DNA of 64,000 nucleotides, taken from positions 210,423,310 through 210,487,309 of the forward strand of contig NC_081827.1 of assembly GCF_030867095.1 (NCBI RefSeq), written 5' to 3'. Under the pieces are notes generated by a model, which did not search any database, was not told where the DNA came from, and was given only the letters and a program-made list of their open reading frames with translations. Positions 12,229 to 24,016 of the stretch are shown one piece after another. The position numbers and the translations under genes are program-made. The first letter of the stretch is position 1. Each line of letters opens with the position of its first letter. The stretch comes from Alligator mississippiensis. Taxonomy: Eukaryota > Chordata > Crocodylia > Alligatoridae.

Positions 12229-14487
12229 TCACTTTGTGCTTTCCAGCACAGAGAAAGAACTCTTATTTGAGAGTGAACGATACTAAGTGCTTAAAGATCA
12301 TATCAATACTGCTCAACAGCTTAGGACAGAAAGTGAATTTTATGTGAATTAAATTGCAGGGAAAAAAATTAGTGAGTGCAGCTTTACTACACTACCTTTT
12401 TCAGAAGGATGGTTAGGAAATAAGTTACAATGTAACTGAGCTACCCCATCTTTTATACAGACGAAAAAAGAGTTGCATGTTCCTTTCCAGTAACTAAGAA
12501 GGCTCATATGAAATTTAAGAGTATTGTTGAAGGTTGCCTGACAGTTGCTGGGATTTTTATAATATAACAATAATGCATTTATATTGTTAGTTTAGTATTT
12601 TCATGGGAAATGGAGGATTCTCTCCATTATCAGCTTTTATGGATTCAGTTATTTATGTACAGATTAGTTTTTCTATCTTGCTGTAGCCTTTAGGCGAAAA
12701 TGGGGACCCATAATCCACTTCCTCTAGGATTGCAGTGCTCATATAGTATTCCTGAATCTTACTGAGTTGTACACCCACTTGATCACCCTAACAATGTACT
12801 TGCACGTGAGGCAGAACCTCTGGAAGATGATCGCTGCCTCAAACTCCCTAGACTTTTATATATCTTTTTTTCTGCAGTGGAATGTCTCCATCAAGATGTA
12901 GACTATCTCTCCACTATCATCTTTCTTACCTGCATAGCTGTGATGCTCTTTGCTGCTCTAATGAGTAAGGCTACAGGAACATGTCACAGCTACTTTGAGT
13001 GCACTTCAGTGACCTCTGATAGCATCCAGCCAGTTTTAGTCTCCATCATTATTGTAGAAAGTGCTATCTTTAAAGCAGCAGAGCTGTTGCAGTCTTGTCA
13101 GAACTCTAGCTGACCTGGGTAAGGTTGCAGCATGTTCCAAATCTTAAAGAACAATTCTGTATTTTTTTTTAATAATGTCCCTTTTTCAGCTATTGTCCTT
13201 GTCCTTGAACTTTCTCTTCCCTACCTCCTAGAAATACAGATTAATCATATAAAAGTGACATTCAATTTATATCCTAAGGTCTAAGTGTATAAAAATACTA
13301 AAATATGAAATAATAAAATTACTGCACAGAAAGCATTTTAGTTTTACAGTAATATCTCTAATTACATATGTTATATCTACATGCAGTTTTATTTCATACA
13401 TTTGTAAACTATACATGGATTTCCAACCTTATTGATACAATTTATCAGGTAAACCTACCCTAACCCATCTCTTCCCTAATAAAAGCCTGGGTCCTGTTGG
13501 GCTTATTGTCTACTGCCATGATGTGGTGTGGTCACATTGTGAATGGTAAGTACTACAAAATCAAAATAATAATGTTACCTCTTTTTGAACTAAATGTGGC
13601 TAGACAAAATTTAGGGTTTAATAGATTGTGGCAATCATGAGAAATTGATGTTTGAGTCATGAATTTCTTTTATACAGTTTTGCCTATTTATAAAGAATAT
13701 ACACAGTTCTGTTTTGCTCTACCCAGCAGGTATCAAAGAACAGAAGGCAGTTCCTTACCAAGCCTCTTTCCACCTAGCTAGCACTTACAGCAAAAGCTGT
13801 CTTGACTTTCCACCAGCTTTCCAGTCCTTGTCTTTGCTGTATCTTTGGCTTTCTAATGCTTTCTAATTTTTTTTTTCTTTTCTCTATTGCTTCTGTCGCA
13901 GAGGCAGACCAAACACTACCTTGTGAAACCTTTGCATACATGTGTCTGGGCTTGGGTAAAGCCTGCTGTCATATCAGCTGTCTGAGTCTATAAAGAAATT
14001 GAATTGTTTCTTACATTTATTAATAACAAAGGGAGAGGCCCATCAGATTCAATGAGAAACATGGTGGTCTCTACTTCATACAGTTGCATATGATTACATC
14101 AGAAGCATGACCATGGAAAATTGGCCTTAATCTATATAACATGTATACACGTAGCTTTCTTAGAGGGGGTTTAAGTAGTACAATATGAATCCATACCTTT
14201 TTTTAAAAGGTAGGATAGTTTCTAAAAAAAAATGGAGTAAATTGGAGAGTTTCAAGATGTTACTTTAAGCAGTGTCCTCAGAAATAAAGCATTTTCCACC
14301 TGGAAAAAGGTTAATGTGCAAAAGTCTGGGGAAAATTACAGTTTCAGAGCTTAGCCTCCACTAACACCAGTTCTGAGTCCAGTTCATAAGCTATTCCTAA
14401 TACAAGAATCCATTTTAAATGGAATCAATAGATATTGGTGGTTTTTGGTACATGAAGGCAATATACAAAAGTAGGATTTTTCCATTT
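12229..14487. other. AT-rich stretch, no gene seen
   Basis: No recognisable gene. A 78-codon hydrophobic frame at 12877-13113 is preceded by a pyrimidine tract and AG, but no family or partner exon is visible, so I do not call it. The rest appears unique and AT-rich. Confidence 0.6.
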
Positions 14488-14530
14488 GATCTCGCAATGT
14501 CCCTTTCAGCCCTAAACTTCTGTGAATCTT
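14488..14530 (+). mobile_element. Possible CR1 3'-tail fragment
   Basis: The stretch gatctcgcaatgtccctttc followed by agccctaaacttctgtgaat matches the usual CR1 end (GATCT..GGTCCCTTYCRGCCCTA..TCTATGAAT). It is only about 40 bp and diverged. Confidence 0.45.
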
Positions 14531-14751
14531 ATTATAATGCCAGAGGTATTTTTTGTGCTCTGGGTTACATTGACTCTGTGCCTTTTAAACCATATGCTGT
14601 TCTCCCTAGGGCAGGCTTTCTTCTTTACAAGGACCTTGATTTCTTCCTGGTAGCAAGCTGTAACAGAGGGCCTTCTCAGGGCCGATTTTTCCTGTGGCCT
14701 GCCCACCTCTTTCTGGGCTAGCCATCTGCCTTCTCACCCACCATGCCTTGT

Positions 14752-14778
14752 TGTTAATTAATTAATTGATTGATTGAT
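14752..14778. repeat. TTAA/TTGA microsatellite
   Basis: A run of ttaa units passing into ttga units, next to the left edge of the LTR-like block. A simple repeat. Confidence 0.9.
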
Positions 14779-14795
14779 GTTAATTAAGCAGGAGG

Positions 14796-15620
14796 CTGCC
14801 CATTTCTTGCCCCAATGCCATGGGGTGCTATCTGCAGCTCCGTTCCTCCCCTGCACTGCACCCCAAGCCTTGCAGATGGCATCCAGCTGTTATCCACATC
14901 ACCAGTCCCAGACTGGGCCCCAGAATCCTGTTCTTTGAACCCCACCTGGATCCCTCCATTCAGGCAGCCCATTCCGCCTTCATTCAAGGCTACATAGCTC
15001 CCTGAGCTGCTCTGCCTTATGGGTGTCGTTCCCCCCAGGACCTTTGGCTCTACTGGCTCTGGCCCACTGCCAGGTCAGTTGGAAACCCCAGGCCCTCAAC
15101 TCTGGGCGTCCTTTGTGGTGGGCCTCTGGCCCTTTGACCCTACCGGCCCTGGCCCCAGCATGGACCAGTCAGGGGATGTCAAGACAGGTTTTTAGTCTAT
15201 GGCCCCAGTCTCTTGCTGGGGTCCACCTTCCAGACCCTACAAGGGGGTAGCCCACCTGGTTGTGGGAGCTGGGGTTAAGGTGCCCCAACCCACCTTTCAC
15301 TGGGATGGTAACTGGCCTGGCACTTCCTGGGGGCTCCTGTGCCACTGAGAGCCCCACCAGGCCACCCACTCCCAGCAGGGTGCAGTTTTAGGTCATGCCC
15401 AGGACCAGGAGCCTCCTGACCATCCCTTACAGCTCCTCCCTTACCTCCAGATGATACCAGCAGCCCTGCGGCCAGGCAATGTTGTTGCCTGGCCTTCCAG
15501 CAGCAAAATGCCCTGTTTATATGGGCAGCCCTGAATCCAAAAGAGCTGCCCTATTCAGACACCTGCTGGCTGCTGTCTTCAGGCACTTAAAGTGGCAGGC
15601 ACAAACAGTCCCCTGCCACA
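14796..15620 (-). mobile_element. LTR-like copy, reverse strand, family of 6879-7834
   Basis: Read on the minus strand it begins TGTGGCAGGGGACTG, has a TATA-like CATATAAAC at about 15515, and carries the shared block ATGCCATCTGCAAGGCTTGG near 14870 (ATGCCATCCGCGAGGCTTGG in the plus-strand copy at 7538). The distal end near 14.8 kb is shorter than in the sister copy and its boundary is uncertain. I infer a solo LTR fossil, older than the 6879 copy because no target duplication is visible. Confidence 0.6.
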
Positions 15621-16747
15621 CAGGCTAACAACATTCTTCAAATAAAACTCAAAGAAGATACCTTTCCTTTTGGCCTCCCTATTGGAGTTTCAGGCTTACT
15701 CCTCTGGCAAGACCTGACAATTACAGTCAAACTACCCTTTCTCAGCATGTTTTCCTCCAATTTATTCCTACTACATTGATGATTTGGTAGGACACAGGGG
15801 TATAGAACAAATTCTTGAATGAAGTCCAACATTTATTTTCCTGGAGTTTCTTCCTGACCAGTGATTCCAGGCTTATTCAAAGATCTGCAGGTACAACTCA
15901 AACAAATGCACAGACAATATTCTCCTTGCCTCTAGAGCCAGCAGCACCCATTCCTTCCACAGCCTCCTTCTCTGACAGGAGGATGTAGCTCGCATCCTGC
16001 ATTTTTTTTTTTAATTTATTTTTATTTTTTAAGGATGTGTTCTATGTTGATGAGAGAGGGAAGGCCCACCTTACCCATTCTTCAGTGTTACAATCCCTGT
16101 TTTCTCTCAACTACTAGCTGTTACCTTGGGACCATTTCCTTTCCTCTAACAGTTGTTTCTTTCATGCCCTAGTGACTCATGTTTAAGAGCAACTGAGAAT
16201 ATAGTAGAATGGTCCTTAAGGCTTCTTTCTACAGTCTTAAGGGCTGGTATATTCTATTGGATGACTTTCCACCCCCCCCCCCCAACTTTATTTAAATACT
16301 TTTTCTTGTCTTTTGATGTCTTATGTTATGTTCTTGGCCTGAGACAAATTTTAACCTGAAACATTGTTACTTCACAGATAAATTAATTTAAGAAAATCTC
16401 TCTCTTTCTCTTTGATAGACTCCTATCCTTTTCTAACCCATCCTATTGTATCCTTTGTTAATGCACTGTGAAAATGAAAATAAAGTTATGTCACAACTTC
16501 TAACGTCTTCTGTTTGAATTCTAGTTGAAATTCCTAGCCTAGTGATTTAGCAATAAAACTACTATGCAGAAGATCTAGGTGTGGCATTATTTCTCCATTG
16601 TTTGTCTCTAGTCTACCAGAGGTTACAGGCACAGCAGAAATGGTGGAAGAGAAATTCTGGCCCCATCTACATTATGCTTAAGACATGATTAACCAGTTAC
16701 TTGTGCATCAAGTGGTCATCCAGCCACATGATAAAGAGGAATAAACT
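15621..16747. other. No gene seen
   Basis: Pyrimidine-rich, unique-looking sequence with an A/T run near 16005-16035 and a run of about 13 C near 16262. No coding region recognised. Confidence 0.6.
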
Positions 16748-16861
16748 ACAAAGTTATTCCACAAAATATGAAATATGGAAGCTGCTACAATGTTATTTCA
16801 CAAAATATGTGAAATAACTTTGTAGCAGCTTCCCTCTTCCACATTTTGGAGAATAACTTTT
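16748..16861. repeat. Hairpin with about 50-bp arms
   Basis: A nearly perfect inner stem, 16777-16801 paired with 16809-16833 (GGAAGCTGCTACAA.. against TTGTAGCAGCTTCC, one mismatch), around a 7-base loop. Weaker pairing extends to 16748 and 16861. Probably the core of a foldback MITE whose outer ends I cannot fix. Confidence 0.75.
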
Positions 16862-16892
16862 TAGGTGCTTCCTATCATGTTATTAACTGAAT

Positions 16893-17196
16893 GTGTGGCC
16901 AGGAGTCCCATCAGCTGAAGGGACCTTTCAGCTGTGGGGGCCCATATGCACCCCCAGGCCTGGTAGCTCCCAGCTGATGCTGGAACCCAGCCCCTGTAGC
17001 TGGGAGCCCCACCAGCTGACAGCTCCCAAGCTGCAGGGGTGCCCCATGCACCCCCATGGCTGGCAGAGTGCAGGTGATACAATCTCCCAGCTGTTGGGAT
17101 GCCTGGTGTGCCCCTGTGGCTGGGAGCCCTGTTAGCTGAGGAGGCTCCCAGGCATGGCAGTTTCTCCTTGACAGTGCAGGGGGAGCCCAGGATCAT
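16893..17196. repeat. GC-rich block of degenerate CAGCTGGGAGC motifs
   Basis: The motif GCTGGGAGC or its reverse complement GCTCCCAGC recurs several times in both orientations in about 300 bp, with repeats of TGCACCCCC. Composition is far above the AT-rich flanks. It looks like the body of a repeat inserted beside the hairpin; no gene. Confidence 0.5.
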
Positions 17197-17199
17197 CTG

Positions 17200-19410
17200 G
17201 AGGGGTCCTCTTCATCCTCGTATAATTTTTCTAGCCAATTTAAGAGCAGCACTCTTCTCTTTTTAGTAGAAATAATGGCTAAGACAATGCAGAGCAATGA
17301 GAGCGAGTAAATAGCAGACATAACTTTGTAGTAAAAATCTCTCTACAAAAATTGGGAAAATGTCACGTAAGGATAGATCCTTAAAGAGAATTGGATGACT
17401 CCATGGCTTAAGAAAACATAACAAAAATTATTCCACTAGGGCACCATCCATCATGTATGATGGTTGTCCTTAAGCTCCACTGAAATGAGAGTTGAAGGTA
17501 CTTGCCACCTGGCTGGACTGTGCTCAAGTTTAATTTTTTTAATGTCTATGGTTTCATTTCACAGAATCATCCAATTTCCTTCAGGCTTTTAAGAATGCAG
17601 ACAGTCTGGGATTTGGAATTCACAAAAGCTTCATTGCTACTCAACACATTGGGCTGCACTGAGCACTGCTTGGGCACACCAAGACTCAGATTCTCTATAT
17701 TCTTTCAATTGTACAAAAACACTTATTTTTGCAGTTGACAGTGACTTGGGAGTAAATATATGTTCTGGACAGCAAAAAGCAAAGAGTATGTTGGGCATAA
17801 ACCACAAAGTGTTTGAGTATTACTCTGCCTTTTAGCATTGTTTTTAATTGAGTAGAGTTGCTGGAGGGCTATTTGACTGTTCTGCTTGTGTTCTAGTCAT
17901 ACAATAACCTATATTTCTGCAATACTTCTTTGTTGCAGACTGAAATTGATTTGGAGGTCAGTTCTGTACAGACACTTTTTTTTTTTTGTCCACTCAACTT
18001 TAAAGCAAATTTTAAATTTGTTTTTATTAAATTATATTTGTCAATTTGTATTGCACCTTTCGCTTATATCAAGGAGAAGCACAGAAAAGTACCCAACAAG
18101 ATAACACATCGTGGTTAAAAAAAAAAAATATATTAAGATGAGTCTTATCTGTAAGAAGAGGATAACTGGCACAAATGTTGTATTGCATAGAAGATTACCT
18201 CTGGCTGCTGGAATTAAATGTTCTGAAGCCCCATATATGATAAAGGGACACCAATGAAATACCCAGCAGTACAAATAGCAGTAAGTTAGGTGCAGACTAT
18301 GGAATTTGATAGGAAGATCAGCCCACTTTCCTATTTGAAGGGTGGGGAGTATAACTGAGAAACCTGTATCTAGATTTTTGGGGCTACACAAAACACTTGC
18401 ACTCAGGCTTTATTTTTCTAACATACATAGCCCACTAAAATAGCAGCAGTAGCAAATGTCTCATTAACCCTTCTCTCTTCCATAGTTCATCAGTATTCCC
18501 AGCCATTGAGAGCAGAATTGAATATGTTGTAGGATCCCAATATGTGCTGCTCCACCTGGCATAATACTGCCTGTAGGAGGAATTTGGTTTACAAATAGAC
18601 AATCATGTATCTTTAATTCTCTTGTGGAGAAGTGAATCAAGAAATTGGAAAGTTGAAGCTAAAGACATAGAGGAATAGAGATGTGAACACCTTCCAAAAT
18701 ACCCTGTTTAAAGTGAGGAGAAAACTGAACTCTTAAAAGAGTTCCCTGAAATACAAAATTTCCAGTCTCCCTATGTACATGAATGAGAGAATGAAAATGT
18801 GAAGAAAAATAGATGCAAGTTTTCAAAGAAACGAACAAAAATTAGTGAATGTAACTTAATTACCATAAGCATATACAAAAAAGTTAACTACTGCTCAGTC
18901 TTAAAAAAGACAATTAAGCTTATTTTGTGTATGGACATAATATAATGTGAGAAGAGATGCTGTTTAGCAAAGAGTGAAATGATGGAGCAAGAAATCCCAG
19001 GTGTACTTGCATTGAAGAACAGCCTTCAAATGTAGGTGATCAAACAAATGTCTGTTGAGCAGCATACAAGTTATTTCTAAGGAATTTGGTGAAGCATTAA
19101 CCAGGGGCAATGCATAGGGTGTGCACGTGTAGTGCCTGCAGGAGCTCTGCGCATACTGACGCTGAGCTGCTGCCAGCGCAGCTGTGCCCTCCCAGCCACT
19201 GGGGGCACACGCCATTCGTGGCATTAACTGTAGATTCATTAATGCTATTTATTGCTGCAGTCCTCAAAATCACATGCACCATGTAAAACCATGGTTCTCA
19301 GCCTTTTTTCATATTGCAGCTTCGTCTTTGCTACTTGGACCAACCTTGTACCTTTCCCTGTCCAATCAGACTCTACCTGGGATTTCTATGTAGTGTTTCT
19401 TCCTTGTGTT
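17200..19410. other. No gene seen
   Basis: AT-rich sequence with several poly-A/T runs (17975, 18115). A small palindrome ccatcatgtatgatgg is at about 17447. No coding region recognised. Confidence 0.6.
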
Positions 19411-20967
19411 TCATAGACATTAGGACTGGAAGAGACCCTGGGAGATCATTGAGTCCAGCCCCCTGCCCCAAGGGCAGGAAGTCAGCTAGGGTCAAAGGAT
19501 CCCAGCCAGATAAGCTTCCAAATGCTTCTTAAAGGAGTCCAGAGTAGGACTTGCACCACCTCTGGCGGGAGCCTATTCCAGACCCTGGGGGCTTGGACAG
19601 TAAAGAAGTTTTTCCTTATGTCCAGCCTAAAATGGTCTTGGAGGAGTTTCTCCAAGACTATTGGTTCTTGTCATCCCTTGGGGCACTTTGGTGAACAGAT
19701 GTTCCCCCAGATCCTGATGCACACCCCTGATGTACTTATAGGCAGCCACCAGGTCACCCCTGAGCCTGTACTTTGCCAGGCTGAGGAGTCCCATGGCTCT
19801 CGGCATCTCTTCATAATGCCTATTCTCTTGCCCTCTGATCATGCATGTGGGTCTCCTCTGGACTCTCTCAAGCTTCTCCACATCCTTCCTGAATTGTGGA
19901 GCCCAGAATTGAATGCAGTACTCCAGCTGCAGCCTCACCAAGACTGAGTACAGCAGGAGGATGACATCCTGAGATTTACTTGAGAAGCGTCTATGGATGC
20001 AAGCCAGAGTTTGGTTTGCTTTACCTGCTGGAGCATTGCATTGGTGGCTTATGTTCATCTTGTGGTCTGTCATGACCCCCAAGTCTCTTTTGGCCTTGGT
20101 GCTAGCGAATGTAGCACTGTTGAGCCTATAAACATGCTGCGGGTTTTTTTCCCCCAAGGTGGAGTACCTTACATTTGTCGGTATTGAATATCATCAGGTT
20201 TGTATCTGCCTACTTTTTCAGCCTACCCAAGTCAGCCTGGATCACCTTCCTATCATCAGGTGTGGATGCTCTACCCCAAAGTTTGGTGTCATCAGCAAAC
20301 TTGGCCAGTCCACTTCTGACAGCAGAATCCATGTAGTTGATAAAGATGTTACAGAGAACAGGTCCAAAGATGGAGCCTTGGGGGACACCACTGGTCACGG
20401 AGCACCATGATGATTCACTTCTGTAACCACCACTCTCTGAGTCTGGCCTCGGAGCCAATTCCCCAGCCACTGGACTGTGATACAGCCGAGGACACAGTTG
20501 GCCAATTTTTCCAAGAGTAGATCATGGGACACCAGATCAAAGGCTTTTTTAAAGTCCAGATATGACGTCAATCTCTTCCCCCCTTGTCCAGTTGATGTCA
20601 CCTGGTCATAGAAGGAGAAGATTGGTCAGGCAAGACCTACCTGCAACAAACCCATGCTGGCTGTCCCTCAGGACATTGCCATCAGCCACCTTGTCAAGAA
20701 TGGACTCTTTGATTTTTTTTCTAGAATCTTACCAGGGATTGAGGCAGGGGTGGGCAAAATGCTGCCCACAGGCCAGATACGGCCCACCAGGCCATTCTAT
20801 CTGGACCACGGGGCCCCTAAAAAATGTAGTAAATTAATATTAATCTGCCCCTGGCTGCCTGTCATGTGGCCCTCAATGGCTTGCCAAAACTCAGTAAGCG
20901 GTCCTCCACCCAAAATAATTGTCCGCCCCTGGATTGAGGTCAAGCTGACTGGCCTGTAATCAGCTGA
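19411..20967 (-). mobile_element. CR1 LINE fragment, interrupted by a MITE
   Basis: Minus-strand CR1 3' half. The 3' end lies at 19411 (tcatagacattaggactgga). Upstream on the minus strand are reverse transcriptase pieces in several frames: LDFKKAFDLVSHDLLLEKL, GVPQGSIFGP, KFADDTKLWG, then LVRLQLEYCIQFWAPQFRKD and the C-terminal domain. Frames change several times, so the copy is dead. It is 5'-truncated near 20967. A hAT MITE at 20745-20931 splits it. More diverged than the 9.6-12.2 kb copy. Confidence 0.92.
20745..20931. mobile_element. Short hAT MITE inserted in CR1
   Basis: 187 bp from CAGGGGTGGGCAAAATGC to ATTGTCCGCCCCTG, so the termini are inverted copies CAGGGGYGG. The exact 8-bp target duplication gattgagg flanks it at 20737-20744 and 20932-20939. 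Removing the element and one duplication leaves continuous CR1 sequence, which confirms the borders. Confidence 0.95.
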
Positions 20968-21479
20968 TTTGTGACCTCTAGTACGAGAGCCTCCAGAAGA
21001 TCAAATAAAAGCTTAACTTGGTAAAATTGTTACTGAGTTGAATTAAGATTCCAGCTATCTTATCATAAATATACAACCAAAAGAGTTACGTTTAATATCC
21101 TTATTCATATAAAAAGAAAACTTAAGTGCTGCTTCATGACAGCTGCTGAAATATTAATGTCTAGATTTTAAAATTAAAGTAGCAAAGGAGTATGACCAAA
21201 GTGAAGAAAGGTGGATGAAAATTCATGAATAGCCTGGATACATCCTTTTGATGGTGGAATGCATAACTTAGGGGTATGAGAGATGGGGCTACTCTGCAAC
21301 CATTTATCAATGCTGGTGACCCGATTAAGAGATTATAGGAATGCTTATTGTATGGATATATCAGCTTACTTAATGGCAGGATGTTGGAGATGTGTGGAGA
21401 AAATGAAATAATGACACTTTCTATTGAAGTTTGCTTAGATAAAATTTTTTTTCTGAGGGAATGGTGGCTGGGTATATTC

Positions 21480-21758
21480 ATGTTGACAGAACAAGGGGCA
21501 ACCATCTCAAGTGCAGTGAGGGAAGTTTTGGTTAGCTATCAGGAAGAATTTTCTCACTAGAAGGGCAGTAAAACATTGGAACAGGTTACCCAGTGGTGGT
21601 GGAATCTCCATCCTTGGAAGTTTTTAAAGATCCGGATAGAGAAAGCTTTGTCTGGGCTGATCTAGTTGGAGTTAGTCCTGCTTTGAGCCAGGGCTTAGAC
21701 TAAATGACCTCCTGAGGTCCCTTCCAAACTTAACTTCCTATGATTCTACAATTCTATG
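21480..21758 (+). mobile_element. CR1 LINE 3' end
   Basis: Plus-strand CR1 tail with the end of ORF2 (frames reading GRAVKHWNRLPSGGG-like and ISILGSF-like) and the closing gacctcctgaggtcccttcc and tatgattctacaattctatg. Heavily 5'-truncated. From a subfamily different from the copy at 9.6 kb, judging by its tail. Confidence 0.88.
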
Positions 21759-22173
21759 TCTGAATTTATATCTAAGTAGAGGGATGTATATGTGTGAATG
21801 TGAAGCAGGGAAGAAAAGCCAAGCGAGAGAAATACAGAAGGAGCAGAAAGTCAAACAGCTATGGAAAAAGCCTAGAATCATGATGCTGAGAATACTAGAG
21901 AGAGAGAGAGAGCTTTTTGGGCAAAGTGCTGGACAAAAGAGATGTGGGGCTGGAGCAAAGACATTGGCTCTTGCTTTTTGATTCTTTCTGTGTTCAGGGA
22001 AGGCAAGAGTTTTCATGGAAAAAAGAAACAGAATAAATAGATAAACAGAATTGCATCAGTGATACCCAACTCCATCATCAATTCTTTTCCTAACAAACTC
22101 AAGAGCCCTAAATTTTTCACTAACGGCATAAGTAGAGAGAGAACACTGTATAGAAATATATAAGCTAGTCCTG
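21759..22173. other. No gene seen; short (AG)n
   Basis: Unique-looking sequence with an (AG)n run at about 21896-21912. No coding region. Confidence 0.6.
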
Positions 22174-24016
22174 GGCTAGGTACAGACTTTCAAAAAGCCC
22201 AAGGTGGAATTCATCAAACCTATACAAGTTTCTCTAAGCTGCATAGATTGGATGGGGAGCAAACAGACCACACATTAGCCCTTTGGAGTGGGGAGGGGGA
22301 CACACAGATGCCTGCACTGGCTGAAGCCAGAAAGCGTAGGGTGCTTAGTACCAGTGGCAGCTCGCAGGACACACCAGTGCAGTCCGGGAGGCTTGCGCCA
22401 GGCACCACAGACAGGTACTCTGCAGAAAGAAGGATTGGGCCCCTTGGCTGCCACTGGTACCGAGGTCTGAGGAACCTGATCCTTCTTTCTATGGAGCACC
22501 CCTGTTCCTGCTGCCTGGCATGAGCTTCCCTTCTCCCCTCTCCCATCCTCCCACCACCCACTGCCTGCTCATGTCTGTGCTGACTCAGGCCTGTGACAGC
22601 CTGGAGCAGCCAAGTACCTGGTGAGTGCTAGTGTGTCTCCCTGAACAGGAGGGTTAATGGGAAGAACTGCAAAGGCACCTGGGATGCTGGGGGACAGCGA
22701 CCTAACATTAATCGATAGGGGATCTGGTACAGAAATTTGATACACTGGTCTAACCTAAACTGATTAAGTCTGAAACGTCATTGATCCAGGTTTATCTTAG
22801 ATTGGCCATTTTTTAAGCCAGTCTAAGTGCCCTGAACTTCTGTTCTGTTATGGGTGTAGACCAGTTTTCGGTCACTTATACCAGTTTGTGTACCGTCTAT
22901 ACCTGGTCTTGATTTTTAGACACACTGTTATGTAAGAGAAACAAAACTACAGTTTAGAGGCCAAATCCGTATTACATAGCTTTGATTTTGTTTTTATTGT
23001 TTTAAATTAATTGCCTCTTGAAATGAAGTGAAGGTAGGTTCCTTCTTGTGATCTACTAGGATTCTTCCCTCCTTCAAAATGTGAAAATCTGCAGATTCAC
23101 TTACTGTTTGAATTTTTTATTGCAGTTTTTGGAACTGATTGATGAAATGTCCAAAGTAATATGCCATTAAAAAGTCTTTTGACCCATTTTCAGATGTATA
23201 TTTTACAGCTAATTTTGGAAGGAATCATTTATACATTTGAAATTATTCAGACCCTACCTTCACTGAGAAACATGGCATATTTTTACCCTGTTTTACGCTA
23301 ATCAGTGATCTAATCAGGTCTTCACGTGCCCCCTACAGCACAATTGTTAATGCACTGTCATTTAATACTTGCTTTAGCTGGCGCTCAGTTATTTTTAGCA
23401 GCTATGTTGCCGTAGTGACGTGCTATAGCAAGGTAACTAGTTGCTAAGGTGACGTAGAGTCGACGTCGCAGTTTGTGCCCACCGATGTTACGTCACTGTA
23501 GCGTCATGTGTAGATGTGCCCAGTGTTACCAAATTTATGTTACAACCCTAGTTAGTCAAGACACTTGCTATGGGACAGAAATTGCACACAAACCAATATA
23601 AGGGATTGGAAACTCGTCCAGATCTGTAACACAACATATGTTTAGTGCACATAAGCAGTTTTCAAGGTGACTGAAAATGGTTTAAGATAAACCTGGAACT
23701 TCTGTCCCAGATCCCCTCCCGATTCATGCTAACTCACAGTCCCCCAGCATCCCGGGGGGACTTGTATCTCACCTGCAAACCTGCCCTCACAGGGTGGGCC
23801 TGCTAGCCTTGGCTCAAGCTGTCTGCTCCAGCAAAATAGGGAGGCATGCTCTAGCACCCCTTGGCTTCTGGCCTGGGCCACTGCACGTGGCTACATTTCC
23901 GGAATCAGAAGTGAATGTCTGTTTATTTACTTATCAGTTCAATCTACGTAGCTTAGACTGATTTGCAAAGATTGAATCTATTCAGCCCCAGACTTTTTGA
24001 CTCTCTGTACTTAGCC
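22174..24016. mobile_element. Old DNA-transposon-like element with very long inverted arms
   Basis: The ends are GGCTAGGTACAGA (22174) and, in reverse complement, GGCTAAGTACAGA (ending 24016). Inverted similarity continues inward at several matched places: TCTAAGCTGCATAGATTG against TCTAAGCTACGTAGATTG, GGGATGCTGGGGGAC at 22681 and near 23745, and CAGGTTTATCTTA near 22787 and 23685. This gives arms of several hundred bases. No transposase frame is left and no target duplication is visible, so the superfamily is undecided. A smaller inverted pair (ACCAGTGGCAGC near 22350, GCTGCCACTGGT near 22445) is nested in the left arm. Confidence 0.65.

Noticed and set aside
12877-13113. Hydrophobic 78-codon frame preceded by a polypyrimidine tract and AG
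   Set aside because: No donor context, partner exon or homologue; the acceptor-like signal is expected by chance in AT-rich DNA.
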